NCBI RefSeq assembly: GCF_025024155.1
Contig: NW_026251745.1
Location: forward strand, 298,198-362,197
Direction: 5' to 3'
Source: Gamsiella multidivaricata
Lineage: Eukaryota > Mortierellomycota > Mortierellomycetes > Mortierellales > Mortierellaceae
Length of the DNA: 64,000 bases
Shown: positions 25,117 through 37,410 of the stretch, piece by piece
Layout: each line of letters opens with the position of its first letter
How positions within the stretch are numbered: position 1 is the first letter of the stretch
Made by a program: the position numbers and the translations under genes
The notes under the pieces: model-generated
The model's input: the letters and a program-made list of their open reading frames with translations, nothing else
Told to the model about the DNA's origin: nothing
Databases searched by the model: none

Positions 25117-26158
25117 GCCGACGACGACGGCGACGATGATGATGACAATGATCTTCCTGATTATGAGGATAGCGACGACGACGACCTTTGAGCAACTATT
25201 TATCGTCCCCGGCCGATGTGCCTTGTACATATTATAACACGAATAAAATCAATATTTGCATCTTTACAAGGTCAGGATGGGAACAATAGCAAGAAGGTGT
25301 CTCTTTTCCGACGCGCCAATTTTTTAGCCATCCGAAACGCCCTCGTTTACCTCGCCTCTGGCCTACCTGTGCCACCATTTCCAAGATCCCTAGTAAGATT
25401 GCTACTGATATTCGGCCCTTGACTTTTATGCTACACGGCCGAGTCCTTCCAAGGTTATGGGAGTACTTAAAAGGTATTATAGGTGACACGATGTTCATGC
25501 GCCGCTATGCGGTAAGGAATTGAGAGAGCGAATCTCAGGGTACCGACGACGACGACATCAAGTTGAGAGGAAATAGACGAGGAACTCGAGGAAGGCTTGA
25601 GAGAAGTACTCGACAGAACCGGACAAGGAAATCCGAGAGGGGCTCTGACGGCCAGCTCATGGAGGATGACCTGAACGACGGTCAGGAGGAGGTAATGGTT
25701 TATCAGTAACGGCGACGACGGAGACAAGGATTTTTATGATGCTGAAAGAATCAAGTCGATATCTATAAGTAAATCAGTGTTGAGTATTCAATTAATATAT
25801 AAAATACAAGGCGACGGTGCTTGCATTCCATCTTAACGTTCGTTTCTTTTGGACGCGCTGAAGAGAGGTGGTCTGTGCTCTCCAGTTGTTGGACAGGCAT
25901 AACCGCCCCGAGAAAAAAAAAAAAAAAAAGCGAGTTGCCGTCATTGTGACTTCGAACACCTTCTCCATGTATTGCACAATATCAAGTTTAAAGAGGCTAT
26001 CGCTCTGTGTCAATCAGTCCTCGCATCTTGTTCTTTACATTTTTTTTTTGGCTTTAATGTTTCCTGGGCAAAATTTCTATGGGTCCATGACCATTCCGTT
26101 TTAGCGCCTAATTAACTCTTTTCTCTATGATGTCCATCCCTTCCTCACCGGTACCTGA
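25117..26158. other. Intergenic region with a possible decayed copy of the acidic gene
   Basis: Begins with the in-frame acidic extension after the TGA (25117-25191) and a polyadenylation signal at 25242. Around 25535-25640 there is GACGACGACGAC and a stretch resembling the EEIDEELEEG-like coding of the upstream acidic gene. An A-tract lies at 25913-25929. No intact gene is supported. Confidence 0.4.
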
Positions 26159-28391
26159 TTATGTCCTACGACGCTTGGGCGTTGTCGTGGAAGGGGAGCC
26201 GGCGGGCAATGAGGTTAATGGTGCAGTGGTCGGCCACATCTGTGGGAAGGCCTCCAATGCAGCCTTGAACCCCTTGAGATTCGAGCACTGAGACTTCATG
26301 TTCGCAGCCTTGCGCGTGTCTAGCTCGTTGGCAAAGTACATCGCTCGTGCGTACCGGAAGCACAGCTCATCTCTGAAAGCTGTATACAACTCTCCGTTCA
26401 GTTTGCGCTATCGTTTTGAATCAAAGAAATAAAATGACAGGGAACTTAGTGAAAAAATGCGCAAAGTGGGAAAAAGGACAGGGCGAAGTAGAGGAAGGGC
26501 AGTATAAAGACTTACACCACCAGAACGCTTGGATTCAAGATAGGCATGCGATTGATGGATCAAAAAGTCTTTTGGCAAAACATAATAGTCGATACCAGAG
26601 ATGTAGATCTCATACAAGCAGGCCTGAAAGTTCATAAAAAAAAAGTAGACAGCATGGCATTAGCTTCCTTGGAAGAGAAAAAAATAATATCGTCAACATA
26701 CGATCAATCATAAAAATGAAACTTACCGCCTTGTTTGCACCATAGCCAACGAACCGCTCATCACAATAGGGAGTTCCCTCCTTCTTCAGGATCACATATG
26801 GCTCGTACTTGTAGTTGAATTCTGTGACCCGGTAAATTTCATCGGTCTTGAACCACTTTGGATAATCCGTCGCTCCATGTCCAGGAACGAACTTTGCAGA
26901 ATGGAACGCCATCAAGTTCTTGTCGGCCACCAACTTTTCGACCGCTTGTTTTTCGACCGGGAACGTGGCCGAGTCGACACCGTCTTCCTCGTGCGTGAAC
27001 TCGAAAGCTGGCAAGATCAAAGCAGAACCCTCGCGCAGCAGTTGCCTCGCATAGGGATTCTCCTGCAAGTGCTTTCTCAGATTCGTGCAGATATGGAAGT
27101 CGACGTCCAGCAACATAAAGTAATCTGTCCGTGCGAACAATCGAGCGACATTACGCCACATGTTGAGCTGGAAATCAAATCGGTCGACCACCACATGGAC
27201 ATCCACATATTGCTTCAGTAGTGGTTCGGATCCGTAGAGGTCGTGAAGTGCCTGGAAATGCTGGTCCTTGAACTCATCATCGCGGATCCAGATGCTGACA
27301 GAAATTGGGCCGCGGTAGTTGCGCACCAGCTTTGTGAATACTTCGAATCTACATTGCAATGAAGAAGTAAGGTAGTGGATGTAAGAAATGGAGTCGGATA
27401 GCGGCTGCCCCTGTTGTCTGCTGTGTGGCATGTTCATGACGACATTCTGTACATAACGACAGGTACGGAAGCACGGTTCCTTTTCTCTCTTTTTTTTTTA
27501 GTCTCCCTGCAGCAGGTTCCCGTGAAATTGGAAGCCTTAGTGGAAATTAAAAAAGAAAATTGAGCTGCTCTAAAACTTCCCGCTGCCTTGCGACTTTAAC
27601 CTTGATTGTTCATGTCGACAGTGGTCGCCGCCCCAATGATGTATGTGCCCATCCTCTACCCTTTGATCCATTCTCTTAAACGAGAAGCCATAGACTCGAT
27701 TAATTCTGCTGTGTGTCGCCACCTTTTGTGCGCAATGGTTTTTTTTTTTTTTTTTTTTTCATGTCTGCGCTCCGAATGTGTATCCCGCCCGTGAAGTGTT
27801 CGCTGCAAAGAACAGAGCCTATTATTACCTGTTCTCAGTGATCAGAGTGGTGATGGTGACCTCCTCCTTGTCAAAGACGCCCTCTGCCCGAAAATAGTAC
27901 GGGATCACCTTCGAAGGCTGCATGGCTGTGCTGTACACTTTGGACAGATAGAAATCCTCGTCGACCAGATGCTGATTGCTGGTATTCTGTTGTAAACCTG
28001 TGACATCAATGCGGAACAGGGCAGATTAGCAAATAGACTAAATGAAAAAAATAAAACCACTTGCTCGGTGTTTTAGTTAAATTGGTACAGAAGGAAATTG
28101 ATTACCTTGACGATTGACGGGCTGGATAGCCATTTTTTGCTTGCTGTAGTGAATACTTTCGGTCTCAAAGGTTGGGTACTGGGCATCGATCCAGGACAGT
28201 GAGCCGGCACTGACACCTGCAGCTCCAGCACCCCGTTGAATCAGGCCAGCTGCATTCTTGCGGAGGTCCTCCGAGCTCAGGTCCGGGAACAACAACGACC
28301 CCGTCGTATAGAAGAAGGCGAAGGCTAGGAATCCCAGCACCAGGTACCGGAACAGGCAGGTGCACAGGTTACCTGAGACTGCTACTGCCAT
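26159..28391 (-). CDS. GT49-family glycosyltransferase, type II membrane (LARGE/B4GAT1-like), copy 1
   Basis: Predicted Golgi glycosyltransferase of family GT49, whose animal members add glucuronic acid to glycans. Five exons (high to low): 28391-28106, 27997-27829, 27348-26727, 26623-26516 and 26407-26159, giving 477 residues in phase. A single membrane anchor lies at about residues 15-34 (LVLGFLAFAFFYTTG). Catalytic landmarks are the DxD-type MLLDVDFHICTN (about 230), EEDGVDSATFP, YEPYVILKKEGTPYCDERFVGYGANKA and the fungal-type FLIHQSHAY. The start ATG gives a short cytosolic tail and anchor, as expected. It shares order and an intron site (after GYGANKA) with the copy at 46623-48204. Substrate is not shown by sequence; glucuronyl transfer is inferred from the family. 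Confidence 0.85.
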
Positions 28392-28975
28392 ATGTGAAGA
28401 GGGGGCAACGAACTAAGGGAGGGTGTAATATGTGTGTATCAGAAGCAATTAGGAGAGAGGGGTGTGTGAGACGGAAGAGAGGTGTTCGATGTGGAGAATA
28501 GAATCGAAAGAGTAGTAAGAGGTATAGATAGACAGGGATATAAATAAGTTGTTATGTGTTTATGATGAATGAGGATGCAGTAGATGGACAGTGCCGGAGG
28601 ATAGACATTAGCGGCGATCAAGGATGAAGAAAGAATGATGAAGTTACAAGGTGATGATAAGTAGGACAGGGGAGCTGTACTGCCTAAAAATAGAACCAAA
28701 TGTACAGTACAAGCTCTGTACGTTGGTAAAGATTTTTTTTTTATCGAAGATTTGAGCGGACGCTCAAAAGGCATGGTGGTGGGTGGTCAAAAGATGCTCT
28801 GTTAAAAGGAAGGCCACCATGTACGGTGCATGGTGCATGGTGCATGATGCATAGTGCATGGCAGTTCATGATACAAGGCTCCAAAGGAGTCGTTATAGCA
28901 TTTTGTATGCCAATAGATTCCCTGTTGCAATCCCATCATCTTTATTTTCAATTAAACCTCGTTTTCTTGTCGCTC
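28392..28975. other. Intergenic region between GT49 copy 1 and SEC5
   Basis: The left part is the likely promoter of GT49 copy 1. A short tandem GGTGCAT repeat lies at 28825-28862. TTTATT at 28941-28946 is an AATAAA signal on the minus strand for SEC5. No gene seen. Confidence 0.65.
28825..28862. repeat. Tandem 7-base repeat (GGTGCAT)
   Basis: About five copies of a 7-base unit related to GGTGCAT in a row, with slight variation (TGATGCA, TAGTGCA). Confidence 0.85.
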
Positions 28976-31900
28976 TCACTTCGGTTTCTTAAAGCACATG
29001 AACTGTACTGCAGTAGCCTGCCTCGCGTCCGCCAACACCTTCCTCAGTGCCGCCATCTCATTCTGCAGATTCTCGCCCTCAACGGATTGGTAGGCCCGGT
29101 CAATCGTCACATAGATAATCTGCAGGATCTCGTCTGATGACGGAGTCTGATATTGTGCCAGCGTATGGTTCATAAACTCCATCTCCACAGTTGCGTGCAG
29201 CATGCCACCCATACCGAACCGCTCCACCTGCTGGAAGCATCGCAGACAGTCTTGAGCCATGTTGAGCAACAGCGCAGACAGCGCCCGTGAGACTAGTGGC
29301 GGTGCAATCTCGCTGATCTGTGCGTGAACGATCACCAGTGAAAGCAGCGCCTCATTTATATACGAATGGACCCCTAGGAGATACACAAGACCAATAAGTC
29401 GGGTTAGTGTGCCAAAGGCTTACATTTTTTTTTTTAAAAAAAAAAAGCTGTGCTCGAACATCGAAATACCAACTCACCAATGGGCTTGGGGACAGTATGC
29501 CAGTCAATCCCGCCGTACAAGATGCCATCTGTGATAACTCGACTTGCCACTACAGATTTGCGCTTGATATAATCATCGAATAGAATGCTATCCAATTGGT
29601 CCACGACCTCGATCAATGTCTACCACAGCAACACAAAGAGAGGATAGATGGTTGATGTTAGAGAGTTCCGTGCAACGAGTTCCGCACGTCTCTACCACCA
29701 TAGCAACGACAAAAAAAATTGCGTTATCACATTTACCTTTCCATCCTCAGCCAGGTTGATACCGCATATTTTCTCAAAATCAGACCGAAGTTTTGGGATC
29801 GTCACAGATCTGAGCTCACTCAAGTTGCTGATCGTAATGAGGATCCTGGAGTCCAGCTCAGTAATATCAATCACTTTAGATTTTTTGATACCATGAAGAC
29901 TGTCCAATGACCCAACGCCGACGCCGGTCTCCTGCTGACCGTCGTTCGGATGTTCTGCCTCTGCAAAGGCCAAGTGCACAAGTCCATCGAGAAATGAGTA
30001 CAAAGCGTCCAAAAATGTTTGCCGGATCTTCTCAATGTACTGCACTGGAACCACCGCTGAGACATCATCGTTTGGGACGGAATCTTCGGTAGTTGCAGTC
30101 CAGATACTGGCGTACTTGTATGCCGATCGGAGACAGTACTCGTGGAACTGGTAAAAGAGACTCACAAAAAGCGTAATCTGAGAGTTCTCCGTCTGTAGAG
30201 TCCAGTCCTCGTGCTTGTAGAACACCTTGGCATCTAGCAGGTGATCGGTATACATATATTAGTATATATACCAGAATTCAAATGCATATGCTGTGCTGTT
30301 AAAGTTCCTCCAACTCTCACCTTCACCCCAGAGCTCGCAGACGACCTCCACAAACTTCCATCGAACGCGCTGCATCATATCTGCCAGAACCATAAAAGCA
30401 CCGCCGCGAAGACTCAGGCCATTCACATCATTCACACAGTTGCTAACCTCCGTCACAATCTTTCCCAAAAAGAACGCTGTCACCACCGAGTTCTCTCTCC
30501 GCGAGATCTCTGGCTGGTCCTGGTTATGCTGCTCCTGGTTCGATTCATTTTGAAGACGCGATGGCTCCGGCATCAGGTTGTTGATCAACATAAAAGACAT
30601 CTGTGAAGAGTAGAGCTCAAGGATATCCTTGACCATTCCATGGCATTGCGCAACTCTTTGCGGATCCACGACATTGACACCCGTACGTCGCTTTTGGGGT
30701 TGGACCTTCTGGATTTTACCCTCCATGTACGTCGTCGCTAACTTCCAGAAATCAGGCAGCAGTCGCAGCAAAAGTTCCGAAAGAGTCTTAACGCCGGTTG
30801 AAATCGCTAGCCATACCTTGACTTCTGGCTCTTTGGCTAATTTAAAGGCGTTGACAGCAAGATTTATCCAAAAGCATACAAATATGAGACGCAGAATACA
30901 AATATACAGCCAGAATCAATTTTGTCCACATAGAGGAAAATCCTTACCAAACATAGTTTCGAATTCGCTAGAGTTCACCGCACCCAGGATTTGCTTATAC
31001 AGCGTATTGCGGCCACTTGCAGTCATATCCTGGCTGTGCAGATATTCTTCTTTTTTGCGCATCTCTATAACATTGTCGATAAAAAAAATAAAAAAAAATA
31101 AAAAAAAGCGAAGAAAAAGAGGATTTAGTCATTTGGTATATGAACGAAGGATTTGCAGCAACGACAGTTTCGTGCAGCTACTGACCTTCAACAAGGATAA
31201 TCTGCTCGTCGTACGATTCCGCCATAATCTTTTTAATCCATCGGTATTGACTTGACAGACAGTGCCACACAGGATCTGTTGTGGTATCCAGTTCGAATAA
31301 TAGCCTAGAAGTTCCAAAAGGTTAATCTCGTTAACAGCACGCCCATCACAGGGCACCAAATGCTCCGAAAAGGGACATGTACATGAAATACTCGCCTGAT
31401 ATTCCGTTCATGTTCCTCCATTCCTCTCCAGGGTTCTTCCAGTTGTGACTCCAAGTCGGCTCTCAGTCGTGCGACAATTCTCTCAACTTCTGACCAGACT
31501 CTATCAAACACCTTGCGCTTGGTCTCGATCAAGTTGGACGACGAATGTGAATGTGTTGAAGCATTATCGCTACTCAGGGCTGAGGCATTGCTGGGGAAGG
31601 CCTGTGCCAACAGCACCTTGCCCTTATTGTAGTCGCGAGCGACCTGTTGGTATTTGCCCTGTTTGATACTCTCCTGTAAAGTGTTGGGGAGGTTGAAAAA
31701 CAGCCGGTAGGGCTCCAACAGTCCCACTGTCGATCGCAGCTTTTCAATCTTTTCGCGACGCTCTAAAACAGGATTGATGACATCATGCGCCTTTCCGTAT
31801 GATTCTACACAAGATAGGTACAGGGCCATAAGCTCAGAGCGTTAGCTAACACCAGATCCTCAGCCGTGATGTACAGGCCAGCATAAGTAATACAGATATT

Positions 31901-32780
31901 ATCCCCTTACCTCGAAGGATGTTATTCAGTCGGTGCGTGCCCCAATCCTGGGCCTCATTCAGCGTCTTTTCCTTCATATCATCATAGACAGCTTTAAAAT
32001 AGCAAGTACGAATATTAAAGTGAGCATAGGGTTCCTTCGAAGAGCAATTGCGTTTTGCAACGAGGGGGCAGCGCGCCGAGCGTAACCTACAATCGATGAC
32101 ATTTTTGGCACTCACGAAGCGGTCAAAATTATTTTGGACCAAGACCTTCAGACCCGATGATCGCTGGTCAATTGATGCTTTTAGGCGATCTACTCCTACA
32201 CAAAGATCATCGTACGAGGTATCGGCATGCACCGCATGTAGGTACCGCTGTGGACTGAAGCTCTTTTGCGTCGAAGAGATCAAATTGGCTAAAAGCATAA
32301 GGACGGTTGGATCAGTTCATGGTGTTAATGTAGACTAAACAGAAAGAGGTACGTCCTTATGATACCGTGCATTGGCTATGAAACCTACTGTCTCCCCGGA
32401 CGTTCTTCGACTTCAGAATGTTACCCTTGACCAGTCCCAAAAGATCAACTTGTTCAGAAAGAGTAAATGTCTCATCATCCATAGACTGGCTTCGTTTCTC
32501 GCGTGGAGTAAGTCGTCCACCATGGTCCGTGTTGATATCATCGTCGTGAACCCAGGAAGGCAAGTCTTCCTCGTCGACCCAGATGTCCGGGTTGAGTTTG
32601 TCCAGATGATAGTGGCGGAGAACTATGAGCGGTTGTTATCAAAATGAGGGCGTCCGGTCACATTAGTTCGGCTGCTTTCACAATGAAGAACTGTCGTTAT
32701 TTGGTCCTAACAATTGTTTGAGGTGCCTGGACATAAACGTTACGTTCAATCTCCTGAATGTCCTTGATGGTCGATCCCAT
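28976..32780 (-). CDS. SEC5: Exocyst complex subunit SEC5 (EXOC2)
   Basis: Subunit of the exocyst, which tethers secretory vesicles to the plasma membrane at hyphal tips. Eleven exons (high to low): 32780-32744, 32622-32389, 32288-32091, 31991-31911, 31804-31396, 31304-31186, 31064-30948, 30836-30321, 30233-29737, 29619-29478 and 29373-28976. They sum to 2748 nt (915 residues) with all phases matching. Family signatures include LRHYHLDKLNPDIW, SFSPQRYLHAVH, SGLKVLVQNNFDRFV, LEPYRLFFNLP and DPVWHCLSSQYRWI. The first exon (ATG GGA TCG) is short; I prefer it because it makes a continuous EIELLRHYHL join. An alternative upstream ATG exists in another frame near 32944. The intron at 31305-31395 uses a GC donor. 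AATAAA on the minus strand lies at 28941. Confidence 0.87.
31305..31395 (-). other. SEC5: GC-AG intron in SEC5
   Basis: The only donor that keeps phase between GAACATGAACGGAATATC and the LLFELD exon is AG|GCGAGT, a good match to the GC-intron consensus. A nearby GTATTT donor would break the frame. Length is 91 bases. Confidence 0.7.
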
Positions 32781-33181
32781 CCTGTCTGAACGGGCGCTTT
32801 ATATCCTCTTATTAGTATAGGTATAGGTATATAGGTAGTGTTGTCGAGAGGAGGAGAGTCCCACTGAGACCGTGCGCCGATGGGTCTGATGGAAGGAGCG
32901 GGGTTGATGGTTTGCCAAGGAGCAGCTTGTCCTGCATCAGACCTCATCGTTTTTGGCGGCACAAGTAACGTGATTTAAATAAGGTTTTTATCCTTTTTCG
33001 CGTTTAGTCTCTAAGTTTCTAGGGATGGGGTAGATTCGAAGATGCAGGGGGGAGAGGGCTATTTAGTCGACAGTAAGGAATATGATATGCAGGAAGATGA
33101 TGCATAACGCGATTGGAGTAAAAAAAAATACGTTCAAATGGTTTCTCTCTTGTCTCTATTCTCATACTGTGAGAAGACATC
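32781..33181. other. Intergenic region between SEC5 and the zinc-finger gene
   Basis: About 400 bases holding the SEC5 promoter and the 3' end of the zinc-finger gene. A TATA-rich tract lies at 32810-32835. No gene seen. Confidence 0.6.
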
Positions 33182-36100
33182 TCACTCATCCGCGTAATCC
33201 TCGCCGTTCTCGTCATCCAGCTCTTCCTCGTCCTCTTCCTCGTCCTCTTCCTCTCCCTTCATCCTCACGTTGAAGTCAGTCAAATCGTCCACGCTCTCAT
33301 AACTCAGCTCAACATTCGGCGTAAACTGATTCCTGTCAATCATGTTGCTTGAATTTCTGGCGAGGGATGATTGGTATGTGCCTTGAGCATATTGTGGACC
33401 GGCACTGCCACAACTACTATCGCCACCGCCAGCACCGCCAGCACTAGCGCCTCCACTGTTCGGGGTCGGGTTTCGCATCCTCTTTCTAGACAGATCCAGC
33501 AAATGAACGGTCTTTTCGTGGGTGCGAAGATTGTGGAGCTGCGTGTACGCCTTCTGACATCCTGGTTGTGAGCATTTAAACGGCTTGAATTTGTACTCCT
33601 TGTGCGACGCCCGAATATGCAATGCTAGACTTTTTCGTTGCGGGAATGCCTTTGTGCATCCAGAGATGATACACAAAAACGGTTTGGGTTTCTGTACAGG
33701 CGTATGACCAGTACGCTCATGAGATTTCAAGTTGTGGAGCTGTGTATATGCCTTGTTGCATCCTGGGAATGAGCACTCAAAGACTCTGGCAGCAATGGCT
33801 TTGCGAGGGTGTCCTCCTGGTCGAGGTTTCGACATTGAATCTTCTGCATCTGACCTTGTCCCTCCTGTTCCTATGACAGTTGTACCGATGTTGGACGTAC
33901 TGGGACTCGCTGCAGTGATAGATGATGTCGAGTCGGAAAGAGAAATGTTGGCAGCCCCCAAGGAAAAAGATAGCGACGAGACGATGCCACTAGATGCAAC
34001 CGATGAAGAAGAGTTGACAGAGCTAGTCCGTGTCCGATGGTGTTTTGGCGCCGCGTTCTGACTACCGGCAGATTGTGTCCTCTGAAAAGGCGGTCTGTTT
34101 GCACTGGCGGATGAGCGTGATTTTGAAAGAGGTGCTGAGGGAGCAGGCATGTAGGATGCAACAGCTCCGTAATTGGGATGTGACATAATGGCTGGAGGGC
34201 CGAGACCCATGGGGACAGGGTCCAGCGAGGTTGACATGGCCTTGTTTCCGGCTGCAGGGTTCAGTAACATGGGCTGGAATTGCTGTCCTTGTGAATCCGA
34301 ATGCATTAGGTGAGAGGACGGTAAAAGTGGCAACCCGTCCATAGAAGCCATTCCCGCTTGGTGCGCTGCCAGTGAAGAAGGCTGTCCATGTGGATTACTA
34401 TGGTCATCGGGATAGTCCACCAGGTTCCGTGTAAGAGGGTTATGTCTCGCAGGCGGGACACGCTATTTGAATCAATAAAAACGAAGAGAAGCGCACGTTA
34501 ATTGGCGGCACGACCAGAGTATTACGCATGTCCCTACAGTCATCCCTGAGACGTACAGATCTTTCATGCCCTGGGACACTATGGCCGCTCATGTAGCCAG
34601 CCCCTGCGGGGTAGGGGTCATGCAGCGGATGGCCCACATTGTCCGCCGCTCCAAAGGACCGCGTTTGCTTGTGCTGCTGTCGATCAGGTTGATCTAGACG
34701 ATTGTTGAGAAGTACATTATAAAAAAAAAGAAAAAAAATGAGCAAGTCGATACCGCCATGACCCAGACTGCCGGAAATGAAGGAGAACAAAGTTGCGACC
34801 CCGAGAAGGTTTGCACAGGCACCAGAGTGTAAACCATAACTTTCTTTTTCATTCATTCATTCAGTTCCTCCTTTTCAAAGTCTGCAGACTTTTTCCGAAA
34901 AAGAAAGATAAGAACAAGAACAAGGAGCGATGGATTACTGAAAACGCACGCGGCAGGATACACGCCAGAGAGACCCCCCTGCCATCGGCATGAATACATG
35001 CGCATGAATGCATGGGGTCAATCACACTTCTCGTTCTCTTCAGTACTCTAACTTCCTTTTTCTCCCATTGCTCATCTCGGCAGAGAGAATAAGGTGTCAA
35101 ACAGAAGGGGGAGAGAGGAGAGCAGAGGGGAGCAGGGGGCATAATGAGGGGAAAAATAAAATAAAAAGCAAACAAAAACGCGTGGTCCATACACGCTGTT
35201 CGCATTCAGCTCTGGCGTGGGTTTCATGCCAAAGAAACTGTAGGCGTATGTGCTGCTGCTGCTGCTGCATCTTGGGGCCGCTCAAGGTCCAATAGCAAGT
35301 CCCACGATTCCCTACCCAACCAATTCCCCTCCGTCTACGGGTTTTACACGGATCGCGTGCCAAGCGGCTGAGATAAGGAAAACGAATAGCTGCCACAAGA
35401 TTGAGACACCGATCGCTCCCTAACCTTACCTACCCGCATTCTTCCCAGTCAATTAAACGTATGAACAACGTGCAGGCCAGGGCCCTCTGCGCACTCCCGT
35501 TAACAGAGCTGAGCAACGAAAAAGAAAAAAAGACAAGAGAAGCCAAGCCGAGAGCACTCCGTAGCCGTGGGACTATTTTCCGGGGATGGACCTCTGCCCT
35601 TGGGCTGGAAATCATCTCCATCTTCGACGTCTCCCTTTTTGTGCGCCAACAGAATTATGCACTGTACCACCAAGGCGTAATTAAAAATGAGTTCAAGCAA
35701 CAAGGCTCATTAAGGATCCACTATTGGGACGCATAAACGCACATACGCCAGGCCACGTCTTAAATGAAGCACAAACACACCATCCATACACACGCGGCCC
35801 ACATATAAATACACGCGCACACACATGTCTGCCCATATCCATACACAAACAAGTGAGCCAGGAAGCACAGGAGAGCAGCTTTTGAACGACTTTAAAAGCG
35901 ACCATTATAAATTGCACTTACCCAGGAACTCCTGTGGAGAATGAAATGAATCCGACGGAATGTTGTCCACCCATATCGGAGTGTGATGCGATTGTTGTTG
36001 ATGCTGATCCTGGCCCTGCGGACTAAAAGTCAAAAAATAAGGAAGCAATGCCAATTCCACATGTTATAACACATGAAAACAAGCGCCAGAAGAATTTCGC

Positions 36101-37410
36101 CATGAAGAACCCATATCCCTGGAGAGCACGTTGCTTACCTATACAAATGTGCAGGCGGCTGAGATGGAGACTGATAGTATGGTGACCGATCACCTCCTTT
36201 AAGCGAACCCAAATGAGAAAGGTCACGCGCAGACTGCGGATATGGCGGCTGGTGTGAATGAGAATGCGATGGAGGAGATACAAGATGACTCTGCGGCTGT
36301 TGATGTTGCCTGGGCTGCATATCCTGCTCACTCGGTGATGCTACAGCAGCAAAGTAGTGGGAGTTTGAGTGAGATTGGAAGAAGAAAACAGGGTAAATTT
36401 GTTGAAATTAGAAGCGTTAATAATAGACCTTTGTAGTTGTCAGGTCCAGAGTCATGCCTAGTACGCCTGCGCAAGCTCATCTTTATCATAGCCCAGACAT
36501 CAAAAAAGAGTAATGGACTCTGACGCGTATCCTTACCATTGGCAGTTGTCCATGTAGGCATAGCCAGCGGCAAACCGGCGCTGAAATGATGGGCAGATGT
36601 CGGCGACGCAAGGTGTGATCCATTGGTGGGCGTGGTTGGAGTAGTGGGGACAGGGAATGGCACTGTGGGTGATGCATTCTTGTGAACGTGTGACAAAGCC
36701 GCATTGTTGCCGATGTAGGGATAGTCGTTGTTCTGATAGGGCAGCGCTGGGGCTGGAGATGACAACGAAGGCGTGGATGCAGTAGATCCGGAGGCCAGAG
36801 TGGAGGCAGCTGTCGAGGCAGGCGTTGTAGGATCAGAGTACTGGTCAGGATATTGCTTGCTTTGCTGTTGCTGCTGGTAATAATATGGCGAGGGCTGATG
36901 CTGATGCTGGTGCTGTTGCTGCTGGTGCGAGTGGTGGTGCTGTGGGTAGGAGTGATGTTGATGATGGTGTGGGGACTGAAGGCTATTTGCGTGACTATTC
37001 AGGTGCCGATTCATGAGCGGGTTGATCAATTCATGATCCTGCGACTGGGAAGTGGGCTGGTACATGTCTACTGGGTGAGGGATTGCCTTTGGCAGATCGG
37101 CAGGCGATCCATGGTAGCTGCTGTTTGCACTTTGCTGAGAAGAATGTAGATGATGCTGGGCATTAAATTGTTGTTGATGCTGCTGTACTGTCGGCGACAA
37201 CAGCTCCTGCTGGAAGTCGTGGTGCGCGTGCGGAGCCGGGGCATGGTGGTAGGAGAGTGAGCTGCCGGGGTGTGGAGAGGGATGGGGATGGCCGTTGCTG
37301 TTACCGCCGCCACTGGCTTGACCAGTGTTGTTGCTGTTGCTGTTGCTGTTGGGCCCGTTGCCCTGGAAATGAAAGGGGTAGAGCGAATCCTGGTCCTGAG
37401 CGTGATCCAT
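33182..37410 (-). CDS. Q/H-rich C2H2 zinc-finger transcription factor (possibly two genes)
   Basis: Probable DNA-binding regulator. Five exons (high to low): 37410-36537, 36340-36139, 36022-35922, 34693-34497 and 34462-33182, giving 884 residues in phase. Residues 1-390 are disordered and rich in His, Gln, Ser and Pro, with polyQ/H blocks. Three C2H2 fingers lie at about 684-778: CSFPGCNKAYTQLHNLKSHE, then CIISGCTKAFPQRKSLALH, then CSQPGCQKAYTQLHNLRTHE. The tail is acidic (EEEDEEEDEEELDDENGED). The intron joining exons 3 and 4 would be 1228 bases, far above its neighbours. A separate zinc-finger gene starting at an ATG at 34856 (exon 34856 to about 34760) also keeps phase, in which case 35.9-37.4 kb is its own gene ending soon after residue 393. 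The fingers are certain; the joining is not. Confidence 0.6.
34694..35921 (-). other. Long putative intron or hidden promoter inside the zinc-finger locus
   Basis: A 1.2 kb stretch between two coding parts. It has a CTG run (35251-35269), G-rich stretches (35105-35140) and a CATT repeat (34852-34862). A minus-strand frame around 35540-35640 looks mildly protein-like but no splice joins keep phase. This may be a promoter rather than an intron. Confidence 0.5.

Noticed and set aside
32678..32962. Alternative longer N-terminus of SEC5 starting near 32944
   Set aside because: It would need a weak GTTCTT donor and has no family-like sequence; the MGSTIKDIQEIE start joins more naturally.
35540..35640. 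Protein-like minus-strand frame inside the zinc-finger locus as an extra exon
   Set aside because: No splice combination preserves phase with the flanking exons.
36422..36480. Extra small exon (MSLRRRTRHDSG) in the zinc-finger gene
   Set aside because: Joining it from the preceding donor brings in an early stop.
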